NCBI GenBank assembly: GCA_023284085.1
Contig: JAKVHY010000005.1
Location: 62,001 to 126,000, forward strand
DNA length: 64,000 bases
From: Shewanella benthica
Lineage (GTDB): Bacteria; Pseudomonadota; Gammaproteobacteria; Enterobacterales; Shewanellaceae
Reading direction: 5' to 3'
A program made the translations under genes and the position numbers. Below the pieces are notes generated by a model, which worked only from the letters and a program-made list of their open reading frames with translations, did no database searches and was not told the DNA's origin. This document shows, in pieces, positions 28,444 through 37,340 of this stretch. Within the stretch, counting starts at the first letter, position 1; each line of letters starts with the position of its first letter.

Positions 28444-29691
28444 ATGTCAGATCTTCGCCAACAAGCCCTCGATTACCATGAGTTCCCCGTACCAGGAAAA
28501 ACTGCAGTTTGCCTGACGAAACCCGCCGAAACTAGTTTAGACCTCTCTCTGGCTTATAGCCCGGGTGTTGCTGAGCCTGTGCGTGAAATCGCTGCGAACC
28601 CAGATAATGCTTATCGCTATACTGCCAAAGGCAATACCGTCGCTGTGATTACCAATGGTACGGCTATCTTAGGTTTAGGTAACTTAGGCCCATTGGCTTC
28701 TAAGCCTGTGATGGAAGGTAAGGCGCTGCTGTTCAAGCATTTTGCGAACATAGATGCGACAGATATTGAAATTAAGCATCGTACAACAGAAGAGTTTATC
28801 AATACGGTTGAAGCGATTGCCGATACATTCGGTGGCATTAACCTGGAAGATATCAAGGCGCCAGAATGCTTCGAGATCGAGAAGGCGCTTATTGAGCGTT
28901 GTAGTGTCCCTGTTTTCCACGACGATCAGCACGGTACGGCAATTGTGACCACCGCAGGTATGATCAACGCTTTAGAGATCCAGGGTAAGTCTATCGAAGA
29001 AGCTGTCATCGTCTGTATGGGGGCCGGTGCGGCCGCTATTGCTTGTATGACCATGATGGTTAAGTGTGGCGTGCAGCGTGAAAATGTTTATATGCTCGAC
29101 AGAAAAGGCGTTATTCACACTCGCCGTGAAGATATCAATGAGTATAAGGCATTATTTGCTAACAATACTGACAAGCGTACTCTGCAAGACGTGATTAAGG
29201 GTGCCGATGCCTTCTTGGGCCTATCGGGTCCCGATTTGCTGGGCGCCGAAGACGTCGCCATGATGGCAGATAAGCCTGTCATCTTCGCTTGTTCAAATCC
29301 GGATCCCGAAATAAAACCAGAAATAGCTCATAAAGTTCGCCAAGATTTGATCATGGGTACGGGACGCAGTGACTATCCTAACCAGGTGAATAATGTGCTC
29401 TGTTTCCCATTCATCTTCCGCGGTGCATTGGATGTGCGTGCATCGAAGATCAATGATGAAATGAAGATTGCAGCGGTACACGCCATTGCAGCTTTAGCGA
29501 GAGAAGAGGTTCCAGCCTCTGTACTCGCTGCGTATCCGGATGTGACGTCATTGAGCTTCGGTCCTGACTATGTGATCCCTAAGCCTATGGATCCACGTCT
29601 ACTGTCGAATGTGGCTAAAGCCGTGGCCCAAGCGGCAATCGATTCGGGTGTTGCTGTGATTACTGAATTACCAGAAAACTACATGAGCTAA
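28444..29691 (+). CDS. NAD(P)-dependent malic enzyme (short MaeB-like form)
   Basis: Decarboxylates malate to pyruvate in the cytoplasm. It has 415 residues, which corresponds to the malic enzyme part of MaeB without the phosphotransacetylase-like C-terminal domain. Visible are SLAYSPGVAEPVREI, the catalytic-lysine/metal region, VFHDDQHGTAIV near 158-169, the Rossmann motif VCMGAGAAAIA near 190-200, and FACSNPDPEI. The start MSDLRQQALDYHEFPVPGK is standard for short forms. It has its own upstream region and a strong terminator. Coenzyme preference cannot be read with confidence. Confidence 0.92.
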   Translation: MSDLRQQALDYHEFPVPGKTAVCLTKPAETSLDLSLAYSPGVAEPVREIAANPDNAYRYTAKGNTVAVITNGTAILGLGNLGPLASKPVMEGKALLFKHFANIDATDIEIKHRTTEEFINTVEAIADTFGGINLEDIKAPECFEIEKALIERCSVPVFHDDQHGTAIVTTAGMINALEIQGKSIEEAVIVCMGAGAAAIACMTMMVKCGVQRENVYMLDRKGVIHTRREDINEYKALFANNTDKRTLQDVIKGADAFLGLSGPDLLGAEDVAMMADKPVIFACSNPDPEIKPEIAHKVRQDLIMGTGRSDYPNQVNNVLCFPFIFRGALDVRASKINDEMKIAAVHAIAALAREEVPASVLAAYPDVTSLSFGPDYVIPKPMDPRLLSNVAKAVAQAAIDSGVAVITELPENYMS

Positions 29692-29710
29692 GCTTGTTTT
29701 GGTAGTATTT

Positions 29711-29736
29711 AAAGGGCCATGGGGCCCTTTTTTATT
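29711..29736 (+). terminator. Rho-independent terminator after malic enzyme gene
   Basis: Perfect AAAGGGCC/GGCCCTTT stem, ATGG loop, followed by Ts. Confidence 0.9.
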
Positions 29737-29959
29737 TTGTGATTTTAGGCATTTCAATTTGATCTTCTACTTGAATATCATTCAAAGATTGTAGCGGGGG
29801 GGATTTGTTTGTATTGTGGAATTTTAGATAGGACTCATTTTCTATCTTTCTATGCTGCTATTTATACGACTTTCTAACCGATGAATCGAATTCAGTTGTC
29901 ATAAGCTTAGGCTCGCTTTCGATTTTAATAAGAATAATAAATTCTGCAGGAAGCGGATA

Positions 29960-31870
29960 ATGAAACTGACACGACTTTTAACTAATAAATTGACCAGCTT
30001 TTGGCTACTTTCTTTAGCAGCCGTTGCATTTATATTTTTGCTTGTTGCCCTAGTCAGCTTTACGCAATTGACCTATAAGTTTCAACAGCAGAAGGTAACT
30101 GAACTCGAGTCTATGCTCATTCATCATTATGAGCATGAGAACAATAAAGCACTCTCTACCTGGCTCCCCTCCATATTAACCGCGTATAACACTGTTAGTT
30201 TGACCTTGCGCGCCGAAGGTCAAATACTCTATCAGTATGGAACTGACAAACTTGGTGCTGGGATGATCACTTATGAGAGGCAGCTGCTCAAGGCTGACAA
30301 TCTCATCTTAGTGATCACCTTACCTCAGCCATTTAAGATGTACTCACTTTCCTGGTATGAGTTCTCCATCTTAGTCATTGGCTTACTTTCTATCTCTGTG
30401 TTTGTTTTCTTCGGCCACAGATGGTTATCGATGCAGCTACAGGGCATAGAAGATCTGGCGGTGCGCAGTAAACTGATTCTAGAGAATGAATATGATAAGG
30501 CCTTAGCCGAGAGAGGAGATGGCAGGCCGAGAATGATAAATCGTGCCCTGACGCATCTATTGTTAGAGCTTGATGATGCGGAGAAGCATAGAGCTAGATT
30601 CGATCAATTTATCCGCTCCAATACGTTTTTGGATCCTCAAACTGGCATAGGAAATCGGCTATTTCTTAAGAATCGTCTCGACGCCTTGAGTAACGATAAA
30701 GGTATGATGGCTCCAGGTGTGCTGTTTTTACTCGAGATGGAAGATATGGACCTGCTGCAGCAAGAGCTTGGTGATGACTCCATAGATGAGTTGTTGCATC
30801 AGACAATTAGCGATATTAATCAGATCTTGGACAGTCAGGCTAACAGTATTTTTTCTCGTCGTTCTTTCAATCAGTTTGCCATCGTCGTTCCTCAAATCTC
30901 CTTAAAAGACGTTGAGAAGTTAGCCGCTAAATTACTCAAGGTGTGCTTGAATCAAAACGTACCCGAGACAGAGAACAGCGAAGACTTTTTCCACATAGGT
31001 GCAGCCTACTTTAAAGTCGGTGACACTAAGGAGCAGTTACTCGATGAGTCAGAGAGAGCCCTTAGGGCGGCTCAATTTCAGGGGACCAGCGGCTGGTTTA
31101 TGTATGATAAAGGGGCCGTGGATGAAGAGTTGGCCAAGGGGTCGGTTAGGTGGCGCAGCTTTCTCGAGTATGCCCTGGTAAATAGACGTTTAGTGATCTT
31201 TTCTCAGCCTGTGGTCGACAGCGATATGGAAACTCATCACTTAGAGATATCCAGTCGAATACGTGACAATAAAAACAACCTGGTTAGAGCCACGCTATAT
31301 ATCCCGATGGCAATAAAATGTGGTCTGACACCTCAATTTGAACGTCAGGTTATCGAGACAGTATTGTTCGATCTGCTCTCAGATCCTAGGGATAGAACCA
31401 CCAAGTTCAGCATCAATCTCAGCCTAGATACCCTGATGAGTAGGGCATTTATCCGCTGGCTTAAAACGACCCTGTTAGAGTATAGGCACCTCACCCCCTG
31501 GCTTATCTTCGAGATCAATGAGGACATAGTTGTGCATCATAAGGAGCAGCTGAAATCCAAACTCGATATGATTAAGAAAATGGGCGCAAGCTTATGTGTC
31601 GACCGTGTGGGACAGCAGGTAGTCAGTACTCAATACATCAAAGAGTGTCATTTTGATCTAATAAAACTGCATCGCTCAATCGTGACACAAATACACCTTC
31701 GTCAAGAAAATCAGCTGTTTGTACGTAGTCTTATCGGTGGTTTATATCGAACAGATGTTCAGGTTTTTGCCGAGGGGATAGAGTCATTCGAGGAGTGGCA
31801 GACCCTGAAGATTTTAGGTGTTAGTGCCGGGCAGGGAAGCTTGTTCAGTGAGCCTGTTGAGGAAATATAA
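29960..31870 (+). CDS. mshH: MshH/CsrD-like protein with degenerate GGDEF and EAL domains
   Basis: A 636-residue inner-membrane protein heading the MSHA locus. In E. coli the homologue CsrD promotes RNase E-dependent decay of CsrB/C RNAs and has no c-di-GMP enzyme activity. It has two membrane segments (about 13-33 and 133-152) with a periplasmic domain between, then a coiled/HAMP-like segment. A GGDEF domain follows with RRSFNQF in place of the active motif (near 300), then an EAL domain with EISSRI in place of EAL (near 427). Loss of both motifs is as expected for CsrD. It stands apart from mshI by 335 bases, so it is probably its own transcription unit. Confidence 0.9.
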   Translation: MKLTRLLTNKLTSFWLLSLAAVAFIFLLVALVSFTQLTYKFQQQKVTELESMLIHHYEHENNKALSTWLPSILTAYNTVSLTLRAEGQILYQYGTDKLGAGMITYERQLLKADNLILVITLPQPFKMYSLSWYEFSILVIGLLSISVFVFFGHRWLSMQLQGIEDLAVRSKLILENEYDKALAERGDGRPRMINRALTHLLLELDDAEKHRARFDQFIRSNTFLDPQTGIGNRLFLKNRLDALSNDKGMMAPGVLFLLEMEDMDLLQQELGDDSIDELLHQTISDINQILDSQANSIFSRRSFNQFAIVVPQISLKDVEKLAAKLLKVCLNQNVPETENSEDFFHIGAAYFKVGDTKEQLLDESERALRAAQFQGTSGWFMYDKGAVDEELAKGSVRWRSFLEYALVNRRLVIFSQPVVDSDMETHHLEISSRIRDNKNNLVRATLYIPMAIKCGLTPQFERQVIETVLFDLLSDPRDRTTKFSINLSLDTLMSRAFIRWLKTTLLEYRHLTPWLIFEINEDIVVHHKEQLKSKLDMIKKMGASLCVDRVGQQVVSTQYIKECHFDLIKLHRSIVTQIHLRQENQLFVRSLIGGLYRTDVQVFAEGIESFEEWQTLKILGVSAGQGSLFSEPVEEI

Positions 31871-32205
31871 ACCAAGATGCAAAAGATTGGCTTGGTCAAA
31901 AATCAAACATTGTTTCAACCAGATTGCTTAACAAATGTTTCGCTTTTTGTCCTGCTACGTGTGAAATTTCAGCTTAGATGATACGAATCACTCGATGAAG
32001 GTTTTCATTCTGTTTTTTTTCTATAAAATTAGCAGATTAGCCGCTACAATGAGCGTAAGTATTTTGACGCTTGCTTGGTTTGTTGATTATTGATGGGCAC
32101 CATCTCGTCACTTCGCAAATATAGCTCAAGCTTTATGGAGCCCAATACCTTAAATCTAAGGGTATGAGTTGGCACATGATAAATGAGATTATGGACATTT
32201 TTTAA
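31871..32205 (+). promoter_or_regulatory. 335-bp region between mshH and mshI
   Basis: No gene is supported. It should hold the mshH transcript end and the promoter of the pilus-assembly operon. An AT-rich stretch with a TATAAAAT-like box near 32021-32028 is the best -10 candidate. A weak hairpin (AGCGT/ACGCT near 32051-32071) lacks a T-run. Confidence 0.35.
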
Positions 32206-33156
32206 ATGGAAAAGAGTCTTCTAACTAGATTGGCTTTCTGGAAAAACAAGCAGTCGAAGCTCGAGCTTGGCATCTACGTTTGTCCGGATAAGCTTGTCGT
32301 TTACCAAGCTAAGCACCCCGATGTCAGCTCATCTATCGAAACTGAATCTCATGTCGACGAGAGTGTTGAAACCGATAGCATTACCCACGAATTTGCGTTT
32401 AATGGTTCAAATTGGTCCGGTGTATTTGCCTCGATTGCTAAGCAATTCAAACCCGCTAAGCTGCACATCACCTTGAGTGCTTCATTTTATCAATTGTTAG
32501 TTGTCGACAAACCTAATGTAGAACCTAGTGAGATGTCTCAGGCATTACTCTGGTCAGTCAAAGATATGGTGACTCACGCAGTAACGGATATCCACCTCGA
32601 TTACTTCGATTCACCATTACCCAATAGCGCTAAGTTAAATGTCGTCGTTGCCGAGAAGGCAAGATTATCCGCTATGGTACTAGCAGCTCAAGAGCATCAT
32701 ATGCAAGTCTTAGGCATAAGCATCGAAGAGATGGCTGTTACCAGCCTCTTTGCCAAAGATAATCAAGCCAAGTTGGTCTTGTGTCATACCCCGGGGCAGG
32801 ACTTATTGCTGACAGTAGTAAAACAGGGGCAGCTTTATATGCAGCGACGCGTGCGGGGATTTAACAAGTTAGATACCGTTAGCGCCGATGATTTAGCCAT
32901 GGGAATGGCCGATAGCCTAAGTTTAGAGCTACAGCGTTCTATGGATTATTTCGAGAGTCAGTTGCGTCAGGCGCCCGTGGCTTCGATTGAATTATTGATT
33001 AATGGTCAAGTCGATAAACTCGCCGAATTAGTGAGTGCAAACTTCGACCAGAAGGTCAACGCGATCCCTGTTGATACCGTTGAGACTAAGATTGCCCTGC
33101 TGACCTGTGGTGAATTCCACCGTGTCGAGTCTAGAGAAGCTGGAGTACAGGTATGA
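32206..33156 (+). CDS. mshI: MSHA biogenesis protein MshI (PilM-like)
   Basis: A 316-residue cytoplasmic protein resembling the actin-like PilM fold, which links the assembly ATPase to the PilN/PilO inner-membrane complex. Recognisable features are the ELGIYVCPDKLVVYQA start of the first beta-sheet, a mid-protein SMDYFESQLRQAPV segment as in PilM/MshI, and the absence of a membrane segment. It begins the assembly operon; the next gene starts inside its last codons (33153). The start has only a weak ribosome site. Confidence 0.85.
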   Translation: MEKSLLTRLAFWKNKQSKLELGIYVCPDKLVVYQAKHPDVSSSIETESHVDESVETDSITHEFAFNGSNWSGVFASIAKQFKPAKLHITLSASFYQLLVVDKPNVEPSEMSQALLWSVKDMVTHAVTDIHLDYFDSPLPNSAKLNVVVAEKARLSAMVLAAQEHHMQVLGISIEEMAVTSLFAKDNQAKLVLCHTPGQDLLLTVVKQGQLYMQRRVRGFNKLDTVSADDLAMGMADSLSLELQRSMDYFESQLRQAPVASIELLINGQVDKLAELVSANFDQKVNAIPVDTVETKIALLTCGEFHRVESREAGVQV

Positions 33157-33758
33157 CTGTGAAGACGAGAGTCAATCTGTATTCAGATACCTTGTTGCCT
33201 CCGGTGCAGAGACTCAGCTTTAAGCGTCTGACTCAGGTACTCGTTTTTATGCTTGTGCTGTTTGCTATGGTGAGCTCAGCGAGTTACATCTTAGTGTCAG
33301 GGCTCGAGGCCGATAAGCTTGTACTTGCGAAGCAAAAATCTAGTTTGGATAAGCAGAAAAAATCCCTCGAACTGGCAATGGAAAAACGTGCACCCGATGC
33401 CAAACTCGTGGATAAAGTGGATCTTCTCACTCAACAAATTGAACTCAAACAGATGCTCATGGGTGAGCTGAGTCAGCGAGAAGCGCTGACGAGCCATGGA
33501 TACTCAATGTTATTTAAAGATCTTGCTCGTGTTGCCAATAGTAATATCTGGCTCAACCGCATCAGAGTTGAAAATAATGAATTCATTTTCGAGGGCTTTA
33601 GCTCTGCGCCCAATAGTGTTCCACTGTGGGTTGAACGCCTCAAGTCGACAGAAACGCTAAAGGGTCACGCATTTGCGGCGATGGCAATGAGTCGGGGTGA
33701 GGATAAACCGTTAGCATTTACCTTGACCAGCAAGGCGGAAATCGAGGAGGCTAAGTGA
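33153..33758 (+). CDS. PilN-like inner-membrane pilus assembly protein (MSHA operon)
   Basis: A 201-residue protein with a short cytoplasmic N-terminus (RVNLYSDTLLPP, the PilN-type peptide that contacts PilM), one membrane segment (about 29-50), a coiled-coil (about 53-80) and a periplasmic ferredoxin-like domain (NSNIWLNRIRVENNEFIFEG). It overlaps mshI by 4 bases and the next gene by 4 bases, suggesting translational coupling. Names for this gene differ between genomes (second MshI or MshJ), so no symbol is given. Confidence 0.85.
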   Translation: MTVKTRVNLYSDTLLPPVQRLSFKRLTQVLVFMLVLFAMVSSASYILVSGLEADKLVLAKQKSSLDKQKKSLELAMEKRAPDAKLVDKVDLLTQQIELKQMLMGELSQREALTSHGYSMLFKDLARVANSNIWLNRIRVENNEFIFEGFSSAPNSVPLWVERLKSTETLKGHAFAAMAMSRGEDKPLAFTLTSKAEIEEAK

Positions 33759-34411
33759 AGCAGCAATGGAATGAATGGGCCGCTCGATTCGATGCTCTGA
33801 CCCAAAGAGAGAGAGTCATGGTAGCGAGTGCTACCTTGGTTGTGATAGGTATGTTGTGCTACCTCCCGCTAGAATCATTATTGTTAGAGCATCAGTCCCT
33901 CGCTAAGCAGAATAAAACTATCGCCAGTGAGAATAATATTTCATTGCAGCAGATTGATCTGTATCAGCAGCGGTTAGCGCAAAATCCTAATGATGAATAT
34001 AACAATCGTTTGAAGGTGTTGAAGCGGCAAGATGCCGATTTAGATGATCAGCTGTCTTTTCAGATGGTAGATATGGTTCCCGCTAATCATATGCCTGCGC
34101 TATTGAGTGAATTGCTGGGGAAAGTAACAGGTATCACACTGCACGAATTCAGATCGATAGCACCCACTCCCTTACTTGCTGTCGGGGATGATAAGAAGAT
34201 GAACCTATACAGTCATGGGATCCGTCTGACTCTGGAGGGAGATTACTTTTCGGTGCTTAAGTTTATCGAAGCCGTAGAGAGAATGCCCAGCAAACTATAT
34301 TGGAAAGAAATAGATTATAAGGTCGATGAGTATCCTGTCGCAAATGTCGTGCTGGAACTCTACACCTTAAGCATAAATAAGGACTTTATCAGTGTCGCTA
34401 CTCAAGGTTAG
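33755..34411 (+). CDS. mshJ: MSHA biogenesis protein MshJ (PilO-like)
   Basis: A 218-residue inner-membrane protein partner of the PilN-like product. A cytoplasmic start (KQQWNEWAARFDALTQRERV) is followed by a membrane segment (about 22-42), a coiled-coil (about 45-100) and a PilO-like periplasmic domain. That domain includes GIRLTLEGDYFSVLKFIEAV near 145-165, a PilO hallmark. It starts with GTG overlapping the previous stop. The next gene starts 20 bases before its stop. Confidence 0.8.
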   Translation: MKQQWNEWAARFDALTQRERVMVASATLVVIGMLCYLPLESLLLEHQSLAKQNKTIASENNISLQQIDLYQQRLAQNPNDEYNNRLKVLKRQDADLDDQLSFQMVDMVPANHMPALLSELLGKVTGITLHEFRSIAPTPLLAVGDDKKMNLYSHGIRLTLEGDYFSVLKFIEAVERMPSKLYWKEIDYKVDEYPVANVVLELYTLSINKDFISVATQG

Positions 34412-34721
34412 CCCGCTCGTTGCATTGCTGATGTTGCTTGTGACTAGCACTCAGGCTGAGACATTAAGGGATCCGACAAGGCCAGGTTATGGCGCCCTGG
34501 TTATCGCGTCTGCAGCTTCGAGTCAAAGCAGTGACTTGATGCTCAATAGCGTGATTAAATCAGGATCGGCATCCCGTGCTGTGATTAATAATAAAATCTT
34601 CGAAGTTGGGGACCGGGTGCAAGGTGTACGCATCACTGCTATCGAGATTAATTCAGTTTCGTTATCAGATGGGCGTAAGCTAACCATGTACCAAGCGATA
34701 ACAGAGTCAAAGGGAAATTAA
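34392..34721 (+). CDS. mshK: MSHA biogenesis protein MshK (PilP-like)
   Basis: A 109-residue protein with a signal peptide (ends near TQAETL), DPTRPGYG and a small beta domain with VINNKIFEVGDRVQGVRI, the PilP/GspC homology-region fold that connects the inner-membrane complex to the secretin. The start is GTG at 34392, preceded by AAGGA at 34379-34383 with 8-base spacing. The gene overlaps mshJ by 20 bases. Confidence 0.82.
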   Translation: MSLLKVSPLVALLMLLVTSTQAETLRDPTRPGYGALVIASAASSQSSDLMLNSVIKSGSASRAVINNKIFEVGDRVQGVRITAIEINSVSLSDGRKLTMYQAITESKGN

Positions 34722-34727
34722 ATAAAA

Positions 34728-36428
34728 ATGAATGCGCTAAAAATGATAACGCCTCTGTTAACTTTATTGTTGGTTGCGTGTCAAACAACCGACAGACCAG
34801 AACCAGTGGCGGCTAAAGAGGTTCTGGCTGAGTCGGTACAAGCAGAATCTAGTAAACAGGCCACGCCTCCTCCGGCGAGAATGCCTGAGTCAATTCAGAA
34901 GGAACTCGCTTCCGCCGAGTTACTTGCCGGATTGGCGCCGAGCCGCAGAGCCGAGCGTCGTTTCGATGTGTCTGCTCATGACGTAGAGGCGAGAGTATTT
35001 TTTCCTAGCCTAGTACAAGGCACGCCCTTGAGTGTTGCCGTGCACCCTGATGTAACCGGTACTATCTCTCTATCGCTAAAAGGGGTCACATTGAGTGAAG
35101 CGCTTCAGGTCGTCGAAGATATCTACGGCTATGAAGTGAGCCGTACGGGGAGAATCTTACGTATCTATCCTGCCGGCATGCGCACCGAGACATTTCCATT
35201 GAATTATCTGTATATGGAGCGTAACGGTTTGTCTTTGACTTCGGTGAACTCGGGACGTATTTCAGATAGTAACAACAATTCGAGTTCGGGTAACAGCAAT
35301 AGCAATAACAGCAATAGTAATAACTCATCCAATAACAGCTCTGGTTCGAGTAGCAGCAATAGCAGTAATGAAACGACTAATGGTACCTTCATTCGATCGA
35401 CGACCAAGAGTGATTTCTGGGGCGAGTTAAAAGAGACCTTGGTATCGATTGTAGGCAATACCGGTGGTGGGCGTCAGGTCGTTATTACTCCCCAAGCCGG
35501 ATTAGTGACTGTTCGCGCATTTCCAAATGAGTTGAGGCAGGTACGCACCTTCTTGAAAACTGCCGAGACTCATCTACAGCGTCAGGTGATCATAGAGGCT
35601 AAGATCTTGGAGGTCACCTTGTCTGATGGCTATCAGCAAGGGATCAATTGGCAGAATGTTTTAGGCCACGCGGGTAATACTGATATTACATTTGGTACAT
35701 CGCCTGGTGCTGGAGAAGGTTTATCGGATCAGATAACCAGTGTGATTGGTGGGGTGACTTCACTCAAGTTATCGGGTACCGATTTCACCGCCATGATAAG
35801 TCTGCTCGATACCCAAGGTGATGTAGATGTACTCTCGAGCCCACGTGTTACGGCATTGAATAATCAAAAGGCCGTCATTAAAGTGGGTACCGATGAGTAT
35901 TTCGTGACCGATGTATCGTCAACCACCGTAGCTAGCACGACACCAATAACGACGCCTGAAGTCGAATTGACCCCATTTTTCTCCGGTATCGCCCTGGATG
36001 TAACACCACAGATCGATGCAGAGGGTAATGTATTACTGCATATTCACCCATCGGTTATCAATATCAAGGAGCAGATTAAAACAATTAAAATCTCTGATAG
36101 CACGCTGGAGCTACCTTTGGCCCAGAGTGATATTCGTGAATCGGATACCGTTATCATGGCCAGAAGTGGTGATGTGGTAGTGATTGGTGGCTTGATGAAG
36201 AGTGAGAACATAGAATTGGTCTCCAAGGTGCCAGTGCTAGGCGATATACCTTTTATTGGTGAACTGTTTACCAACCGTGTTAAATCATTGAAAAAAACGG
36301 AATTGGTTATTTTACTGAAACCGACCGTCGTGGGCGCCGATACCTGGAAGAAGGAGCTACAGCGCTCTAAAGATCTGTTAGACCGTTGGTATCCCGCAGA
36401 GCAAGATGAAACAGAACAAGGGCAGTAA
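34728..36428 (+). CDS. mshL: MSHA secretin MshL
   Basis: The outer-membrane gate for the pilus. A 566-residue lipoprotein with lipobox LVAC (Cys18), an N-terminal STN/secretin short domain (about 78-150), N-domain sequence, then the secretin core (about 280-560). The core includes VDVLSSPRVTALNNQKAVIKVG and the C-terminal VPVLGDIPFIGELF motif common to secretins. Residues about 180-215 are an almost pure Ser/Asn/Gly tract (35265-35373) with trinucleotide-like DNA repeats, set inside a periplasmic N-domain loop. The spacing to mshK is 6 bases. Confidence 0.93.
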   Translation: MNALKMITPLLTLLLVACQTTDRPEPVAAKEVLAESVQAESSKQATPPPARMPESIQKELASAELLAGLAPSRRAERRFDVSAHDVEARVFFPSLVQGTPLSVAVHPDVTGTISLSLKGVTLSEALQVVEDIYGYEVSRTGRILRIYPAGMRTETFPLNYLYMERNGLSLTSVNSGRISDSNNNSSSGNSNSNNSNSNNSSNNSSGSSSSNSSNETTNGTFIRSTTKSDFWGELKETLVSIVGNTGGGRQVVITPQAGLVTVRAFPNELRQVRTFLKTAETHLQRQVIIEAKILEVTLSDGYQQGINWQNVLGHAGNTDITFGTSPGAGEGLSDQITSVIGGVTSLKLSGTDFTAMISLLDTQGDVDVLSSPRVTALNNQKAVIKVGTDEYFVTDVSSTTVASTTPITTPEVELTPFFSGIALDVTPQIDAEGNVLLHIHPSVINIKEQIKTIKISDSTLELPLAQSDIRESDTVIMARSGDVVVIGGLMKSENIELVSKVPVLGDIPFIGELFTNRVKSLKKTELVILLKPTVVGADTWKKELQRSKDLLDRWYPAEQDETEQGQ

Positions 36429-36431
36429 ATT

Positions 36432-37340
36432 TTGTATCTGCAACATTTTGGGTTAGCGGCAACGCCTTTCTCACTTACCCCAAATACCGAGTTTTTCTTT
36501 GGACTCGCGCCTCATGTCGAGGCGTTGCAGGTATTACAGACTGCGTTGCAGACGGGTGAAGGTTTTATCAAGGTGACCGGCGAGGTTGGTACGGGAAAAA
36601 CCCTCATCTGCCGCAAGTTGATCAATGAACTACCACAGCGCTTTCATTGTGCTTATCTACCTAACCCCTATCTATCTCCGGCGGAATTACGTTGGGCCGT
36701 TGCACTAGAACTGGGGCTTAAATATTCCGCCGATATCGATCAGATACAGCTGACGGGCCTTATACAGCAACAATTGCTTGCTCTGTGTGCCCATGGCCAT
36801 TCAATCGTACTGGTTTTGGATGAGGCTCAGGCCCTTCCTGATGAGAGCCTGGAAGCACTGCGCCTGTTTACAAATTTAGAGACCGAGAGTCGCAAGTTGC
36901 TACAGGTGGTGCTGTTTGCTCAGCCTGAGTTGGATGAAAGATTAAATCAACACAGTTTCAGGCAGTTGCGACAGAGGATCACCTTCAGCTACTGTTTGCG
37001 CCCCTTGACCTTGGATGAAGCCGATGCCTATGTTCAGCACAGGCTATCAGTCGCGGGGAGTGTGGGTCAGCCGTTATTTGACCATAAAAATACGCGAGTG
37101 TTGGCCCTTGCATCGAAAGGGATACCCAGATTGATTAATATTTTAGCTCACAAGGCCCTGTTATTGAGTTTTGGTGAGGGTGCCAAGCGAGTCGAATACC
37201 GTCACGTTAAAGGCGCCATCATTGACACCCAAGATACTAAACTTAGCTATAGGGCTAGATGGTTTTGGTTTATGGGCTTGAGCCTCATATCTGTGACTTG
37301 CGGGCTAGGGTTACAGCTATTTTATGGAGCCAGCGTATGA
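36432..37340 (+). CDS. mshM: MSHA biogenesis ATPase MshM (ExeA-like AAA)
   Basis: A 302-residue AAA ATPase related to ExeA, which helps place secretins through peptidoglycan. It starts with TTG at 36432, giving YLQHFGLAATPFSLTPNTEFF as in the family, with AAGGG upstream. Walker A GEVGTGKT is near 51-58 and Walker B LVLDEAQ near 127. A C-terminal membrane segment (about 277-297) ends the protein. Its stop overlaps the mshN start (ATGA). Confidence 0.9.
   Translation: MYLQHFGLAATPFSLTPNTEFFFGLAPHVEALQVLQTALQTGEGFIKVTGEVGTGKTLICRKLINELPQRFHCAYLPNPYLSPAELRWAVALELGLKYSADIDQIQLTGLIQQQLLALCAHGHSIVLVLDEAQALPDESLEALRLFTNLETESRKLLQVVLFAQPELDERLNQHSFRQLRQRITFSYCLRPLTLDEADAYVQHRLSVAGSVGQPLFDHKNTRVLALASKGIPRLINILAHKALLLSFGEGAKRVEYRHVKGAIIDTQDTKLSYRARWFWFMGLSLISVTCGLGLQLFYGASV

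Noticed and set aside
35265..35373. Repetitive stretch considered as a CRISPR or other array
   Set aside because: It is an in-frame Ser/Asn codon repeat within mshL; there are no spacers or uniform repeats.
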